NCBI GenBank assembly: GCA_016490735.1
Contig: JAEMWC010000968.1
Coordinates: 222,501-286,500, forward strand
DNA from: Pachyseris speciosa
Lineage: Eukaryota; Cnidaria; Anthozoa; Scleractinia; Pachyseridae
Length of the DNA: 64,000 nucleotides
Direction of reading: 5' to 3'
Part shown: piece by piece, positions 1-11,686 of the stretch
Layout of the letters: each line of letters opens with the position of its first letter
Position numbering within the stretch: position 1 is the stretch's first letter
Position numbers and translations under genes: made by a program
The notes under the pieces: generated by a model
Told to the model about the DNA's origin: nothing
Seen by the model: the letters and a program-made list of their open reading frames with translations, nothing else
The model's database searches: none

Positions 1-508
1 ATGTTAAAAGCTTTCTTCTCGCTGTTGAACTTGCAAACATTCGTATAGACACTTGTCTTAACATATTAGTTGTTCAGACTTCAAAGACACAAGGTGAATC
101 GACGTTTTCCGATACGTGACAACAAGCATCATTCTTGCTGTTGATATGAGATTTACACTCGAATCACTCGGCCGTTAAAGGTCAAACTCCCTTTGTCTGT
201 AGTCTCTAATTTTTGGCGCTCCCCTCGCGTCGCGTCTCCTCGTAACTTCGCGCGCGCACGTGTCTTTCGCCCGCTCCACAATCCATCGCCAAAATTAGAG
301 ACTACTCGCAGTCTACTGAAGCAGACACGAGGAAACACGGCAATCCATCTGCCGTTAAGTTTACTCATGTTAAAAACTTTCTTCTCGCCGTTGAACTTCC
401 AAACATTCGCATAGACACTTCTCTTAACATATTGTTTCTTCAGACTTCAAAAGACACAAGATGAATAGACATTTTCCCATACGTGACAACACGCATCACT
501 GTTGTCAA
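1..508. repeat. Direct repeat pair, about 140 bp, 366 bp apart
   Basis: Bases 1-145 recur with a few substitutions at 367-508; both copies begin ATGTTAAAA and contain the shared string CATACGTGACAACA or close to it. The segment between them is GC- and CpG-rich. This could be two units of a longer tandem repeat running out of the window, or terminal repeats of a small element. Class not recognised. Confidence 0.7.
199..305. repeat. Inverted repeat around a CpG-rich core
   Basis: GTAGTCTCTAATTTTTGGCG at 199-218 is matched in reverse complement at 287-305 with one base missing. The loop is rich in CG dinucleotides. This is the form of a small foldback element. The open frames on both strands here (193-414 and 153-368) are by-products of the stop-poor palindrome. 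Confidence 0.65.
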
Positions 509-1109
509 AAATAGTTAGCGCTTGCGCAGAAACGCCGGAAGTGCACTTTGTGGATGATACTCGACGAAAAAGAAGAACCGTCGGTAATCTTAGACCCGGG
601 CGCCGCGCGAGACGCGCGCAGCCCAGGTAACTAAGAGGTCGGCTCTCTTCACAGCCTATCGCGGCAACAAACGAGTCGTCCGTCATAGAAGCAAAGGGGA
701 GTTGATGCAACAGTGACAAGTCCAAATCTAAGCTGGAGCACTTTAGCTGCTGTGTAGTGCACCCCTCGCAATTCCAGCTCTTCGGGTCAAAAGATATAAT
801 TTCCTTGTATTGCTTTGGCGTTACGTTACCACATTTAATGTGATACTTGAAACCACACAAGTTACAAGTGAGCATCCGATGGTTGCGAGCAATCGTCCTT
901 GAGCATGTTTGACAACACAGTTTCTTTGTTGACGATCCAACGGTGGACGGCCCGGGATTTAATTTTATGTCTCCACTAATAGCCAGCCGAATCAGTTGAA
1001 AAGTCGAGTCGGATCGGATATCTGCTAACCCTGCGATAATGGAAGCCTCCACGTGTATTGAGCACCAAACCAAGATGGCGTCTAAAGATTGGCATCGGAG
1101 CAAGTGCAT
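447..1109 (-). pseudogene. Non-LTR retrotransposon ORF fragment with 2A-like motif and PHD-type zinc finger
   Basis: The 220-residue frame has a recognisable N-terminal part only. Residues 46-54 read GDIKLNPGP, a 2A-like ribosome-skipping motif. They are followed by a C4HC3 cysteine/histidine pattern (C66, C69, C82, C85, H90, C93, C114, C117) with the spacing of a PHD finger. 2A-like motifs followed by PHD-like fingers are known from N-terminal regions of some CR1/L2-type retrotransposons of marine invertebrates. After about residue 150 the frame runs into GC-rich sequence (near 590-650) that does not look like the same protein, so the element is broken there. No reverse transcriptase follows on this strand. 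The true start is unknown; the methionine at 1109 is simply the first in frame. Confidence 0.65.
948..974 (-). other. 2A-like ribosome-skipping motif
   Basis: Nine codons encode GDIKLNPGP. The family consensus ends D-x-E-x-N-P-G-P; here the glutamate position is K, while the G-D start and the NPGP end are kept. Skipping would fall between the last G and P. The K substitution makes activity uncertain. Confidence 0.6.
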
Positions 1110-2262
1110 GATCTCGTGTGTTGTCCGAGTTTACATTCAGTAGCTTCTTTTCAACCAGGCTTGTCTTGTCTAGGTCGTCTGTTTCTCCGAGCAGTCTAAT
1201 ACAGTTGTCGGGTTTCAGGATTAATAACAAGAAAATAAGCCCAATTGACAGAGCAATATTCGCACGTCGGCCATGACTGTTTACCCAAACTTAATTTAAT
1301 GAACCGTTTTCATTTTCTGTCCGTTATGCGACCCCCTGCTATGTCGATACTATTAAATTGCTGGAAAACTATTTGGGATTCATCTCGAAGCCAAAAGAAG
1401 GAAGACCCAATACCACTGCAAAAGCCTTGAGGGATCTGAACTTGCCTTACAATAATTATTTTTATATTCCAGCCACCAACTGCGAATGTGAAACTGCCAG
1501 AGGAGCTCTAAGACGGCTCCACACTTACAATAGAGCAAGCATAACTCAAGGAAATTAAAGCTCTCTTTGCTTTATTAATGCACATGCACTACGATACAGA
1601 CATCAATCTGGGCGAAGTGGTAGACTTGTTTACCCAGAAGCGTTCAAGGAGGCTTGAGCTTGGCACACTTCTCAAAGATAAAGCCCAAAATCCATTTCGA
1701 CCAAGTATTTTTGTTGTACGTTTCAGTTTCCGTTTCAATAAATTTATACAGACATTCAAGTCATTCAATATATTACAAAAATTAGAGATAAAGAGACGTA
1801 AATTGTAAGTAAATTAATTAAAGGTATTTTCCTGACGAGGAGGCTCACATTGAAACCTAGGGGCTTATGATGTGAGCTGCCTCATTAACCTAAGACTAAA
1901 TATAACGAATAAATAGGCGGCGAAATCATACTGAAACATAATTAAGATAAATGAATAATGAATTGAAAAATTTAGGACCCTGAAATCTTATACCAAAAAG
2001 TCTTCTATTTGTTCTTGCAGGAAATAAGTGGAAAGTGTTTGAATTTCTGGTATTATAGGAATGAACTTGATTTGTCATTAAAAACATTCCTTTGAATACA
2101 TTAGGAAGTAGGCTTATTTTATAAAAATATATAAATGTTCCAATTTAAAAAAAAAAGTAAATTTCGGAGAATTTCAGTATTTGCAAACTTTTGAACATAT
2201 ACGTTTAATCTTGACTGTCTAATTTTCTATGTAACGGCCTTCGAAACGCACAAAATATAGTC
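1110..2262. other. No recognised gene
   Basis: This is AT-rich sequence with short unrecognised frames (for example 1358-1558 on plus). The minus frame 976-1230 overlaps the start of the zinc-finger fragment and may be 5' sequence of the same element in another frame, but I do not recognise it. No splice-bounded exon or repeat was identified. Confidence 0.4.
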
Positions 2263-2265
2263 TTA

Positions 2266-2666
2266 GGGCCTGTTCACATGGAGGTGGGGGACCCCATGAA
2301 GGTGAGGTACCCCGCCTGGGTGGGGTTCCCAATCTCTCCATACAATCTCTCTTTATTTCTCGATCGTGTTCACATGTGAAGTGGGGTACCTCGCTCACCG
2401 AGGCGGGTTGCCCGTTCAGCCAGAGCGGGTAGCTTAGCTGGGGTGAGCTTTCTTCATGTGAATGCTGGAGGTGAGGTGAGGTGATGTTCATCCGGGCAAT
2501 TGTCTCTGAATTCTTTGTTGGTATACGTTCGTAGCGACCACGCGATAGCATTTTAAACCTCACCCCGGCGCCCCGGGGTTGCATGTAAAGGCCAGCTTTT
2601 TTTGGACCACGGGTAGGTGGGGTACCTCACCTTCCCGGGGTCCCCCACCGCCGTGTGAATAGGCCC
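2266..2666. mobile_element. MITE of PIF/Harbinger type, 401 bp
   Basis: The ends are imperfect inverted repeats of at least 45 bp starting GGGCCTGTTCACA on the left and GGGCCTATTCACA on the reverse complement of the right. Each end is flanked by TTA (2263-2265 and 2667-2669). A 3-bp TTA/TAA target duplication with GGG/GGC-starting ends is the hallmark of PIF/Harbinger elements. The interior has no transposase, so the element is non-autonomous. The frames at 2219-2817 are read through it and are not genes. Confidence 0.8.
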
Positions 2667-3128
2667 TTAGTAATTTCCCGGAGGGGCATGCCGCAGGACG
2701 CAGATGTCTCATTTTCAAGACTCGTTGAGAGGTGTTGGCTTCCATAGAAGTAAAACTGTCAAACTTTGAGGCGTCTGATCTCTTGTTCTTTGTAAAGTTT
2801 GTTTTGCAATTTTGCATCAGTCACATCACAGTATAGCATACAAGTTGATCTCCCTGGTGTATCAGCTACTGAAGTTCTATATCCGTGACGAAAACTTGGA
2901 CAGAAAAATTGCAGTATTTTCCTTCTCCGAAGATCGAACGAGTCCGCTAATGTATTCAAAAAATGTGCAAGAAGTTCATACTTCGAGATTTCAAACATAC
3001 GTGCCATTAGCAATACGCCGAACACACAATGTATTGAATATATTTAGAATAAATTTGGAGAGTAAAACTCTTCTCACGAATATTCCGTGTATCGTCGGAA
3101 TCAGTCGCACGGTTCATACGTAATCACG

Positions 3129-3285
3129 TAATTAGTAATAGTAATTGGCCCGAGTGGAGTACAATTCAGGGAGTAATCGCGCGAGTAATTTCAAAATCGG
3201 ACGAGCGCGAAGCGCGAGGCCGATTTGAAAATACGAGCGCGATTACTCCCTGAATTGTACGACACTAGGTCCAATTACTAATTAA
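3129..3285. repeat. Long hairpin (foldback element)
   Basis: The left arm from 3129 (TAATTAGTAAT) through GGGAGTAATCGCGC returns in reverse complement up to 3285. The two arms meet near 3213 in a GCGCGAAGCGCG centre. About 70 bp per arm pairs with few mismatches. Probably a MITE; class not assigned. Confidence 0.7.
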
Positions 3286-3582
3286 TCGTATCTATAACAA
3301 ATTTCGGAATTAAAAATTTCTTTTGGGAAGGTCTTTTGAGCGAAAACGTCTGAAGCGCTTTCCATATGTTTTGAAAACTGCAGGAAACGTTTGCAAAGGA
3401 AGCCATTAAAGCGCGCGTAATTGACGTGAAAATCACGTGGGTATCCAATTACAGGTATCCAATTACAAAAAGTTCAAATTGGATACCTGTAATTGGACAC
3501 CCACGTGATCGCGCGCCGATTACGTGACAAATAGGCGCGCGGAGAACCAATCACAATCGAGAATTTTGTTATAGATACGATT
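3284..3582. mobile_element. Small TIR element, about 300 bp
   Basis: AATCGTATCTATAACAAA at 3284-3301 is mirrored at 3562-3582. The interior contains a second, tight hairpin at 3434-3507, with arms starting CACGTGGGTATCCAATTAC and repeated TATCCAATTAC words. No coding capacity was seen. The minus frame 3474-3791 overlaps it and is not a gene. Confidence 0.55.
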
Positions 3583-4725
3583 ACATACGTAATGAGTTTA
3601 AGTGCCCTGCGTGGCCTTAAGAAATGTAGCAGAAATTGATAACTTTGAACTAAACAAAAGCGTTTAGCACGTATGGAGTCCGTTTGCACGTTTAGATTAG
3701 GTTTGCGTTTCTTGATAAAAAGCATTTCAAACACTAAACAATCAAACTTGCTTTGGCTTTTCTTAAGAATCTTGAAAAGGCTTTTACTCAAAAGATCGCT
3801 GCCACCGTGCGCTTCAGTGAGATGTTTGCCAACTGCCGAAAATTTGTGCTAGGCAACGCGCTGGAAAAAGGTGTCGGGTTGTGTAACCGACATAATCGGC
3901 ATCGCACAGATCACACATGAAAAATTATAAACAACGCACAGCTGATTAACAAGAGACGGTTTGGCTTCCTTTGGACTAAAGTCTTGCTCTTACTTTCTAC
4001 TGACAAAATAAAACTGGCTGCACACTGTGGCCAACCTTATGACTAAGATCGCGCAAATGTCCCCGAACAGCATTGGCAGAAACTTGATCTTACGATACTA
4101 ATTCTAACTATGGTGGTATTTCTTTCCGTTACTGACGTTCGCTGAAGGGCCTGAATTGTCTCGAAAAGAAAAATTGGAAATGACAGATTCAATAAAGCCC
4201 CCATGGTAATCGAGACGACTGAAAATAGAGCGTAATTTGTCACATTCTGCATTAAAGCCTCTGCTTTAGAAGAAAACGCACGAGCGCGATGTCATAATTG
4301 TCTTTATAAACATAAATAGAAAGTCTTAAGTAACGTTTATCAGTATGAGTAAACCAGCAAGCAAGCAGCCAAGAAGACTCGAGCTTGACACGCCATTACA
4401 GGATCAGCAGCAAACCGAGTGATATATAACTAACTTTTGTCCTTTTTTGAACAGTTCATTTTAATGTGAAGCATGCTAGCGGAAAGGTAATTACGATTTT
4501 AATTAACAAAGGTATTTCCGTTTTCTTTTGTGTGCTGTATGATAGCTTACCCTTGAAATAACTGTGACACCGCGCTTTTAAGTTCGTTCCCCGGTTTCAA
4601 TTGCAAAAAATCCATTTTCCAATGTAAAAAGTTTGAGAAATATTCATGTTTTAACGTTTGAATTTGGCTGGATGATCTCGGATCAGACTCCCTTCAAACG
4701 CACGAAATGCAGTCTTACGCTGAAA
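3583..4725. other. No recognised gene
   Basis: No feature could be supported here. A 69-residue minus frame at 4043-4252 has a hydrophobic stretch and a possible splice acceptor before it, but matches no family I know. Confidence 0.4.
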
Positions 4726-4996
4726 GATCAAACATTTTCGTCCAACATCATGCGGGTTCCCTAAACAAGATGTCAGATGCCCATTAAAATGGACAAGCAA
4801 TGTTTGACCAAATACTAGACAAGTGAGTTTGACTATAATCGCTAAAATTACGACGTTATCTGTTTGAATTGGTTGCTTTTTTTCCCTTCTCGCGATTTAA
4901 ATCAATCATAAAAACCATTTCAATGCCAAGTTGAGAGAGGGGGCTAAAGGGTAAAACACCTTTCACCACCAATATGTTGGACGAAAATGTTTGATC
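4726..4996. mobile_element. MITE with 23-bp near-perfect TIRs, 271 bp
   Basis: GATCAAACATTTTCGTCCAA at 4726-4745 continues a few bases further, and its reverse complement ends the element at 4996. There is no coding content. No clear target duplication was seen, so the superfamily is open. Confidence 0.7.
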
Positions 4997-7040
4997 AGTT
5001 AACCGGGGGCTTATAATTTCAAAATTCACGCAGGTGGTGGGCTAACGAACCGGTGTCCAGATGGGTAGCTCAAACAATTGTCATTGTTGATGAATGCATG
5101 TTTGCCATTTTTAGCGACTCGATCGTCCTTCACAGCAGAAGAAGAGCTAAGTTATGCGCAGCGAGCGCGTCTGGAAATCAGGGGCACTCAACGAGCCAAA
5201 TCAATCAAAAGCTGTAGAAAGGCGTTTTTAAGTACCTTATGGTGTTTGAAGTCCGTTTAAAGCGATGTTTTCATAAGCTAGAAGAAGTTCATCTGTTCGG
5301 ACTCCCTAAAATGTTAGGGAACAAAATCTTCCTTTGAGAAAATGTAAGCTGAAATGAACTTTCCACGAACTTTCTACGGAACAATTTTCTTTCCGAAAAT
5401 GCTAGCTGACGTTTTTCACTGCCTAAAACGGCAATTACGACTTTTCCGAAAACCTCAGGGGCTATGATTTCCCAATTTCGAATCTTTTAGGCCACGTTTT
5501 AGTTACGAAAATCCGAGTGCACTCTTTAATCGACGCTGATTACCCTCCACCGAACAGATATCTACCGAAACTTGTCGTTGGGTGCCCCTGGGAAATGAGT
5601 AACATAACTAGGAATAGATATGAGGAAGCTTGGAAAATATCCAAACAATCGCCTTGAGGACTCTTTGCGGCCAGAAAGCACCGCGCGTGCTAACAACAGC
5701 GGAAAATACCTGTATGAACTACTAAGCACAAGATAGGAATTTGAGCGTGGCTTTGTGACAGCTTCAGCTGTAAGTTTCTTTTTTCTCAGCAGGCACTGCG
5801 GAGTGAATTTGGCGCATTGACTTTCAGGAAGCCTTTTAATGCAGCAGTAACAAATGGGTTTGCATAAAATGCACGTTTATCCGCAACACTGTCGCTAATT
5901 TCGAAAAAATTGGGGAAGTCCGAACACAATAGTATTCAAGTGAGAACGCAGAAGTACTCAAGTTCCCCTACATAATGTTCCATCAAAACTCAAGAGAAAA
6001 GACAAGAAACATTCTCAGTTGCATCTGATCCTTTGCAAACATGCTCAGTATGGATGTCTTGCCGTTAAGCAGTGATCTCTGAGTTCTATTATGTACTTAA
6101 AGGAGCAAAGAAAAATATAATTCGTTTGCATAAACAAGATCGTCTCTACATGTTTATTGCTGTGCGTTAACTAATCCTTAAATACTGCCTTAAGGGTGGC
6201 CCAAACTCCACTGCTTCATCCCCTACCCTTTTTTCGCACATGTTTTGTTGTTTTGTTCGATATCATGGGTTGGAAGCATTAACGTTTGACGTTATCATTA
6301 TGTTCACCGCGGCCAGTGGTGAATTGAGGAGTTCATTGCACGTTTACAATATTTTAAGTGTTTATCAATACTGTTGAGCACTGTCAAATGATACTCGAGA
6401 CTCGAATAGTTTGGAAAGAAAATATATATACTTATAACTAAACTTGCCAAGAAAAGTTTCAGAAACCACTAATTAATAGATTGAAATAACGGGCGCTGCT
6501 TCTCTTTCGACCAAAGCCCATGGATCATCCACACCCCGAATGCTACAAACATTTTTGCGGCAGGCAAGTACTACGCAACGAAAACGAGGTACATAACTCA
6601 CAGCGTCGGTTCTGTATCAGTTTTCTGTTTACTTTACTCTGGAGTAGAGGTAACTTTGAACTTTGTCTTCATTTAATCATCTAGTTTACCTTAACTGTGT
6701 GAGTTGTTTTTCACTTTTCTGTTATTGATCTTTGGTATCTTTGAAAATTATACTAAAACAATTACTCTTCTTAGGCTCAGTCAATGAATATTGGTAATTA
6801 TCATTCAATTCTATTCTCCCTTCCTTTTCATTGTCCAAGAGCCTACCACGTGACCTACAAATGACTACCTAAAAATAATGGACTGCTCGTGCGCAGTACC
6901 GTCCAACTGTGATTTTGCTGCAAATAATATTCTGCTCATGCGTAGTTGTGTCCACGCGTCGAAGCTACTTCAAATTCAGTGAAAAATCGTTTCACGCTTT
7001 CCGAAAGAAAAACAAGCTTCGTGGTCGAATGATAAAACTA
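4997..7040. other. No recognised gene or element
   Basis: About 2 kb of AT-rich, intron-like or intergenic sequence. The only frames are short (5078-5260 and 6909-7124 on plus) and show no domain, codon bias or splice context I can defend. Confidence 0.4.
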
Positions 7041-7058
7041 TTATTGTACTCGGCTTTT

Positions 7059-7107
7059 GCAAAATATCGTGATTTGCCAGTGTCTCTGACAAATCACGAT
7101 ATTTTGC
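7059..7107. repeat. Perfect 18-bp-arm hairpin
   Basis: GCAAAATATCGTGATTTG at 7059-7076 pairs exactly with its reverse complement at 7090-7107 across a 13-bp loop. It looks like part of a foldback transposon together with the next inverted repeat. Confidence 0.75.
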
Positions 7108-7303
7108 TCAACCTCGTCCAATAATTGTTTATTATTATTCAACACATTATGGCAATGTCCAAATATGCGCGCACTCAACTGATATCCTGCGATATACGTA
7201 ATTTTCTGTGTCGCGGAGAAAACTGGCGGATTTTCCAGCTTTTTTGCAATAAACATGTAGAGATTTGTTAATTGTGCTTTGTCGTTAATGTGTTAAATAA
7301 TAA

Positions 7304-7390
7304 AACAATTATCCTGCTCAATCTTGCGGAATATTGCCTCGTCAGCTAAGTATCAGACGATATTCCGCGCGATTCCTCAGGATAATTGTT
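7304..7390. repeat. Inverted repeat (foldback)
   Basis: AACAATTATCCTG at 7304 is mirrored by CAGGATAATTGTT ending at 7390, with an inner pair GCGGAATAT and ATATTCCGC. Probably a MITE remnant. Confidence 0.7.
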
Positions 7391-7833
7391 AAATAGTGGT
7401 TGTTCATGTAGGCCATAGGACAGAAAGTGGAACTCCCAACCCCTACCCCCTCCAAACAAATTGGCGCAGTGTTGTTAGACATGTTATTTTAGGCTTAGCC
7501 CGAGGTTATTCCAAAACTGAATGTCTGCAGAATGTTTTTTTACATTTTGGTGAGATTCTGGATTTAAATGACCTGTGGTCTGAGCCCGAGCTTTGATGTG
7601 CAGTGCTACTTCCATTGCTAGTTGGTAGCAATTTCCAATCATGTTGACTTTCTCTATCAAGAGTGACCAATCACGCAAAGCCTTTTAAAGTATTTATTAC
7701 AGTTCAACATATGTTTTGGAACTAATTTTATTATAGGCTGTCCTTTGGCTCACTCTAATGCAGACATCCAGTTTGGGCTCGTGAAGGCAAACTCGGTAAA
7801 TATTCACCGAATACTGATGTGTTATCTCGAATG

Positions 7834-7842
<9 letters not shown>

Positions 7843-7864
<22 letters not shown>

Positions 7865-7985
7865 TCAGACGGGAAAATATTTGGCTCGAGGTCATGCCGT
7901 ACGAACCGAGCGCAGCGAGGTCCTTGCGCTATGACCGAGAGCTAAATATTTTCCCGTCCGTCCCTACCCGACTCAGTCAATAAGT
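7843..7985. mobile_element. Hairpin MITE, about 143 bp
   Basis: ACTTATTGACTGAGT at the left is matched by ACTCAGTCAATAAGT at the right. The internal arms (GACGGGAAAATATTTGGCTC and its mirror) also pair, and the centre is CpG-rich. The whole element can fold as one long hairpin. Confidence 0.75.
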
Positions 7986-8674
7986 GTTTTATCATATGGC
8001 CTCTTTAGACTCTTCATGAGCACCAAGAAGATGATTTTTTTTGTTTATTGTTTTGTTTTTATTTTATTATTTTTTTTTACAAATAATTGACAAATTTGCA
8101 CAGAAAATTGATCTAATATGTTGTTCGTATTTGTTTTCTGGTTGTAAAACAATTTACATGGTTAGATGCGACGAAATCCTCTAAATTCTTATCACTCGGG
8201 CCGTACGTGTTCCTAACAGGACCGTACGGCTTTTTCCGGCCCTGCTCGCGCTAAGGCGTACGGACCTCATACGGGGATTTTCTCAATAGATTCACAATGA
8301 AAGTGCGCGCTGTGCCGTACTGGTCATATGATAAGACAAATTATTTCCAGAAAGATTCCTTAGCAAAACAGAAAAATGAAAGGAAGAGTGACCTGACAAA
8401 AAACCAGGATTTCCTGCGACATTTTTGTTTGTTTGATTGTTATTGTTGTTGCTGTTTTTGTTTTTTCCCCGGTATGTGACGAACCTATATGAACAATATC
8501 GGCAAACTTAACAACGAAGGAAAACAAGATATCTCTTGACCCAAACCTAACTTGCTCTTCACGAATTCGGAGAGAAGTAGAAAATACCAAAAAGCGATAA
8601 CATAATTATGTCGTATGGGAAAAGAGTCCTAGATCAGCCTATGTACGGAAACATCGGCTGCAGCTGCTAATTTA
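7986..8674. other. No recognised gene
   Basis: T-rich tracts are followed by a short region with CCGTACG palindromes (8190-8270) that resembles another decayed foldback repeat. Nothing else can be supported. Confidence 0.35.
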
Positions 8675-9504
8675 CCGCATTTCCTTGAATAAGCGCACGG
8701 GCAGTTATTTAAAATTTCGGCTAAACAGGAGGGGGGGTATTCTAAGGAGTGCGCTTAATCTGGGGGTGGGGGGGGCGCTTATTTAGTTTTTCTTTCAACG
8801 AACTGTAACTTTATTTTGAATTATGCACATAAAAGAACTCTAAAGGCACATTGATGTGGACATTAACGGAAAATAAACTTTTTTCCTACATGTACAGATG
8901 CCGGTGTAGTTCAAGCTTAAACGATAATAAATAAAGTGAAAATAGGAACAGGTTTTCCTTGTATATCCCTACCATTCAAGAAAGGAACGGGGAAGGGAGA
9001 AGGCGCTTATTCGAGAGCAGCGCTAACTTATTAGGGCGCTTATTATTAGAGAGCTTTAGCAACGAGGACGGCAACGGCAACGACAACGCCACAAAACAAT
9101 GGGTTTAATTAGCAAAAACAATCGCTCTGCACGTGCGTTTTACATTTTGGTACATTTCTTTGCCTTCCTCGGTAAAACAACAACGTGAAATGACCAAATG
9201 TTAGGTTCTTTTTTTTCAACGTGAGCGCATGACGGTAATTTTATCTTTCTTTTTCCTTATTTTAACGCCGTTCGTAGTACATGTAATATAGTCCCTGAAT
9301 AGTTCTCCTGCATTTTCCAAGTTAAACAAATTGGGATAATCGCGAAAGAGTTAGAAAAAGAAAAGTTAGATTTTGAAACAACGCTTTCGTTGCCGTCGCC
9401 GTGGTCGCTCCTAAAGCTCCCTGATCATTTTGGTCGAGGAGGGAAGGCGTTTTTTCGGGGGAGGATGCTTATTAGAGCGTGGGCGCTTACTCGAGGAAAT
9501 ACGG
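8675..9504. mobile_element. TIR element with TA flanks, 830 bp, Tc1/mariner-like
   Basis: The left end CCGCATTTCCTTGAATAAGCGC and the reverse complement of the right end CCGTATTTCCTCGAGTAAGCGC agree at about 19 of 22 positions. TA lies directly outside both ends (8673-8674, 9505-9506), which fits a Tc1/mariner-type 2-bp duplication. There is no transposase. The interior is G-rich and split by a second MITE at 9049-9422. Confidence 0.65.
9049..9422. mobile_element. Nested MITE with GC-rich TIRs, about 374 bp
   Basis: The ends read AGAGAGCTTTAGCAACGA on the left and CAGGGAGCTTTAGGAGCGA on the reverse complement of the right. Both continue into imperfect (ACGGCA)-type repeats. It sits inside the 8675-9504 element, so it inserted later. 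Confidence 0.65.
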
Positions 9505-9814
9505 TATTTGAAGATTAGGAACAAAACCTAATGACTTGTCAAAAAATTGGTATAATTCATTACCAATAAGTCCTCATGACTAGCATCTAAAATTCATGGT
9601 ATGACAACTCATAACGTTCAATAAACGAAAATCGTGTGACTCGAAATAAGTTAATAACTAACTGGAAATTTTCATGACAGACGGCTAAATACTTGTTACT
9701 AAGCACATTTATCGAATGTCCCGAAGTGTTCAATGCCGCCTTCATGCAGTTCCTCGTGTTTCAGTCTCGTACAGTCCTTATCGCTTTGGAGGCGTAAACA
9801 GCAGATGCACTTAC

Positions 9815-9886
9815 AGTCTTTGCAGCTCTGTATTGTTATCAAAAACACCTTTGGGCAGTTCCCTCAGCTTGTTGGCAGTCAATTTC
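9815..9886 (-). CDS. Leucine-rich-repeat exon (single 24-residue repeat)
   Basis: The minus strand shows acceptor TTTGTAG, then exactly 72 bp, then donor GTAAGT. The exon starts and ends inside a leucine codon (two bases before the donor, one after the acceptor). It encodes one LRR with the pattern LxLxxNxLxxLPxGVFDxNxxLxxL, including the run LRELPKGVFD. 72-bp, one-repeat exons of this phase are typical of extracellular LRR arrays in Slit-like, chondroadherin-like and LRR-GPCR (LGR/GRL101-type) genes. The protein family beyond LRR cannot be fixed from one exon. A sister exon lies at 41473-41544 on the same strand. The plus frames at 9716-9918 are its shadow. Confidence 0.75.
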
Positions 9887-10049
9887 CTACAAACGAGAAA
9901 ATAATAAATCAGCTTTAACCTTCTGTGTTTGATGGCACGGTGATAAATTACTGACAATTTCACAGTCTTTTTTTAAATGACTGCCTGTGTGTTAGCCAGA
10001 CAATTGTTATTAATCGTACTTCTAGTTCCCGTTGCTGAGTTTACTAAAC
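9887..10049. other. Intronic or intergenic sequence
   Basis: This short AT-rich stretch lies between the LRR exon acceptor and the SINE tail. Nothing was recognised in it. Confidence 0.4.
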
Positions 10050-10502
10050 AAGGAATAATAAATAATAATATATCACATTTATATTGCGCATTTTCTATGC
10101 AATATTCAAATGCGCATTACAACACTGGCCGGGGGACTTTGCCAGACTGCTTATAACGCAGTTTACAATTAATGAAGATGAGTTTATGAGTGCCCCCGTA
10201 ATGTGAATATCAAATTAAGACAGATACTAGGGGTGGTCACTGCCAGAGTTTTGTTGCGTCCCTAGTGGTTCTTTTACGTCCCACAGAATCAGAGAATTAT
10301 GAAGAGTTGTGAGACGGGGCCTACGGTTTATCGTCCTTATCCGAGAAGACTAGAAAGTCTAACCGTTTGTAGATGTCATTACAAAGGCAGCACTTTCTCC
10401 TCAATTATTTAAAGACCCTGAGTGTTGGTCCGGCCGGGGTTCGAACCCACGACCTCCCGCACGGTAGTCCGGTGCTCTACCACTGAGCTAACCGGTCGGC
10501 GG
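10050..10502 (-). mobile_element. tRNA-derived SINE, full length
   Basis: Read on minus, the head (10435-10502) resembles a tRNA: A box TTAGCTCAGTGGTAGAGC and B box GGTTCGAACCC, the internal RNA polymerase III promoter. An unrelated body of about 370 bp follows, ending in an ATT-rich tail at 10050-10080. The acceptor stem does not pair properly, so this is a SINE and not a tRNA gene. Confidence 0.8.
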
Positions 10503-11408
10503 TGTATATAGTATACGATACGTGCTATATCCATCTTAGTTGGCAGAGGATGATAACTCTGAATCTCACAGGATTGTTGCTCTTTTATGTGTATTGCTAT
10601 TGCCGTTTTATTTAATTCTACGCGACCTGAAATATAGTATCACGAAAGATAACTATTGCTTCATGATGTACACTAACAGGGCACCGGCTGACAACTGAAC
10701 AGCATTTAGGTTGACAGGAAATGTAACCTAGTTCTGCTTTTCTTGTCAGACCGAACTCAGTATCTTATGATTACCTTCTTTTTGCCACCCTGAGGTTAGT
10801 AAAACAAAATTTTACACGCAATCGACAAGTCAACACAACAAATAATCGCAATTTAAGGTGGTCTTATACAATAGAAAATGAATCCGTGACCTCGCGATAA
10901 CGGTAATGAGAAATGTTGGCGAGAAACGTGGTCAAGTAAACAATGGTTGTTGTCTACTGAATTTTAAGTAATAACACAATCGGTGACGCCGTCTCAAATC
11001 ATTTCTTTTTTAAAGCCTCTTTGGTGAGCAAAACGAGAGAACGGAAAGGAGACGACAGTTTACACGGAAAACTGGTATTTTGTCTTTAATATCCCACCAC
11101 TTAAATAGGGTGCCTTTATTTGGTTCTAAATCCTAGAAAAAACAGTAAGGAAAACAGCCACTTCTTAAATTGACACAGATTTGTACTCCAAAGCGAAACT
11201 TAAGACTGGAAACGCACCGACAAAGTAATTTGTTCAGGCCCTAAAATAGTCTCAAACCCTTTCACGCCTCTCAGTTGTTCTACAAAAAAGCGCCGGAAAC
11301 TTACAAATACGAAGAAAGTTATCATGGGCAATTTCATATGACAATATTTAGACAAAGGTGTATTCTGTTTGCGCATTTAGGAAAGTGTCCCAAGACAAGT
11401 TTCCTAGG
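10503..11408. other. No recognised gene
   Basis: AT-rich sequence. No exon, repeat array or long frame could be supported. Confidence 0.4.
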
Positions 11409-11548
11409 AATATTTATTATATATCTCATGTAGTACGCGCGCTATGATTCGTCAATTTTGCGGGCCATATTCTACAGTACGGCCCGCTAGACTTCAACAA
11501 GGTTTCTTTCCCGCGCGCCGGATGAACCTCAGAGATATAATAAATATC
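11409..11548. repeat. Inverted repeat, left of an adjacent pair
   Basis: AATATTTATTATATATCTC at 11409 is mirrored by GAGATATAATAAATAT ending near 11548, enclosing GC-rich CGGGCC and CGCGCG motifs. It is directly followed by a second hairpin, so both may be halves of one composite foldback element. Confidence 0.6.
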
Positions 11549-11567
11549 TTACTAACCACGTTTTCTC

Positions 11568-11686
11568 GGTTCGTACTGTAAGTTACGGATCCTCGTTTTT
11601 TCCCATTAATTCATGGCCCGCGCGCGTCGCGCTTGAGACATAAATCAACAGGAAAAAAACTCCGTCCGTAACTTACAGTACGGACC
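11568..11686. repeat. Inverted repeat, right of an adjacent pair
   Basis: GGTTCGTACTGTAAGTTACG at 11568 pairs with the reverse-complement stretch ending at 11686, with few mismatches. The loop contains CCCGCGCGCGTCGCGC. The minus frame at 11611-11835 is read through it. Confidence 0.65.

Noticed and set aside
4043..4252. Transmembrane exon of the LRR gene
   Set aside because: It has a hydrophobic stretch and possible acceptor, but no match to known 7TM segments and no donor context that fits.
10435..10502. tRNA gene on the minus strand
   Set aside because: A and B boxes are good but the acceptor and T stems do not pair, and a SINE body with ATT tail follows.
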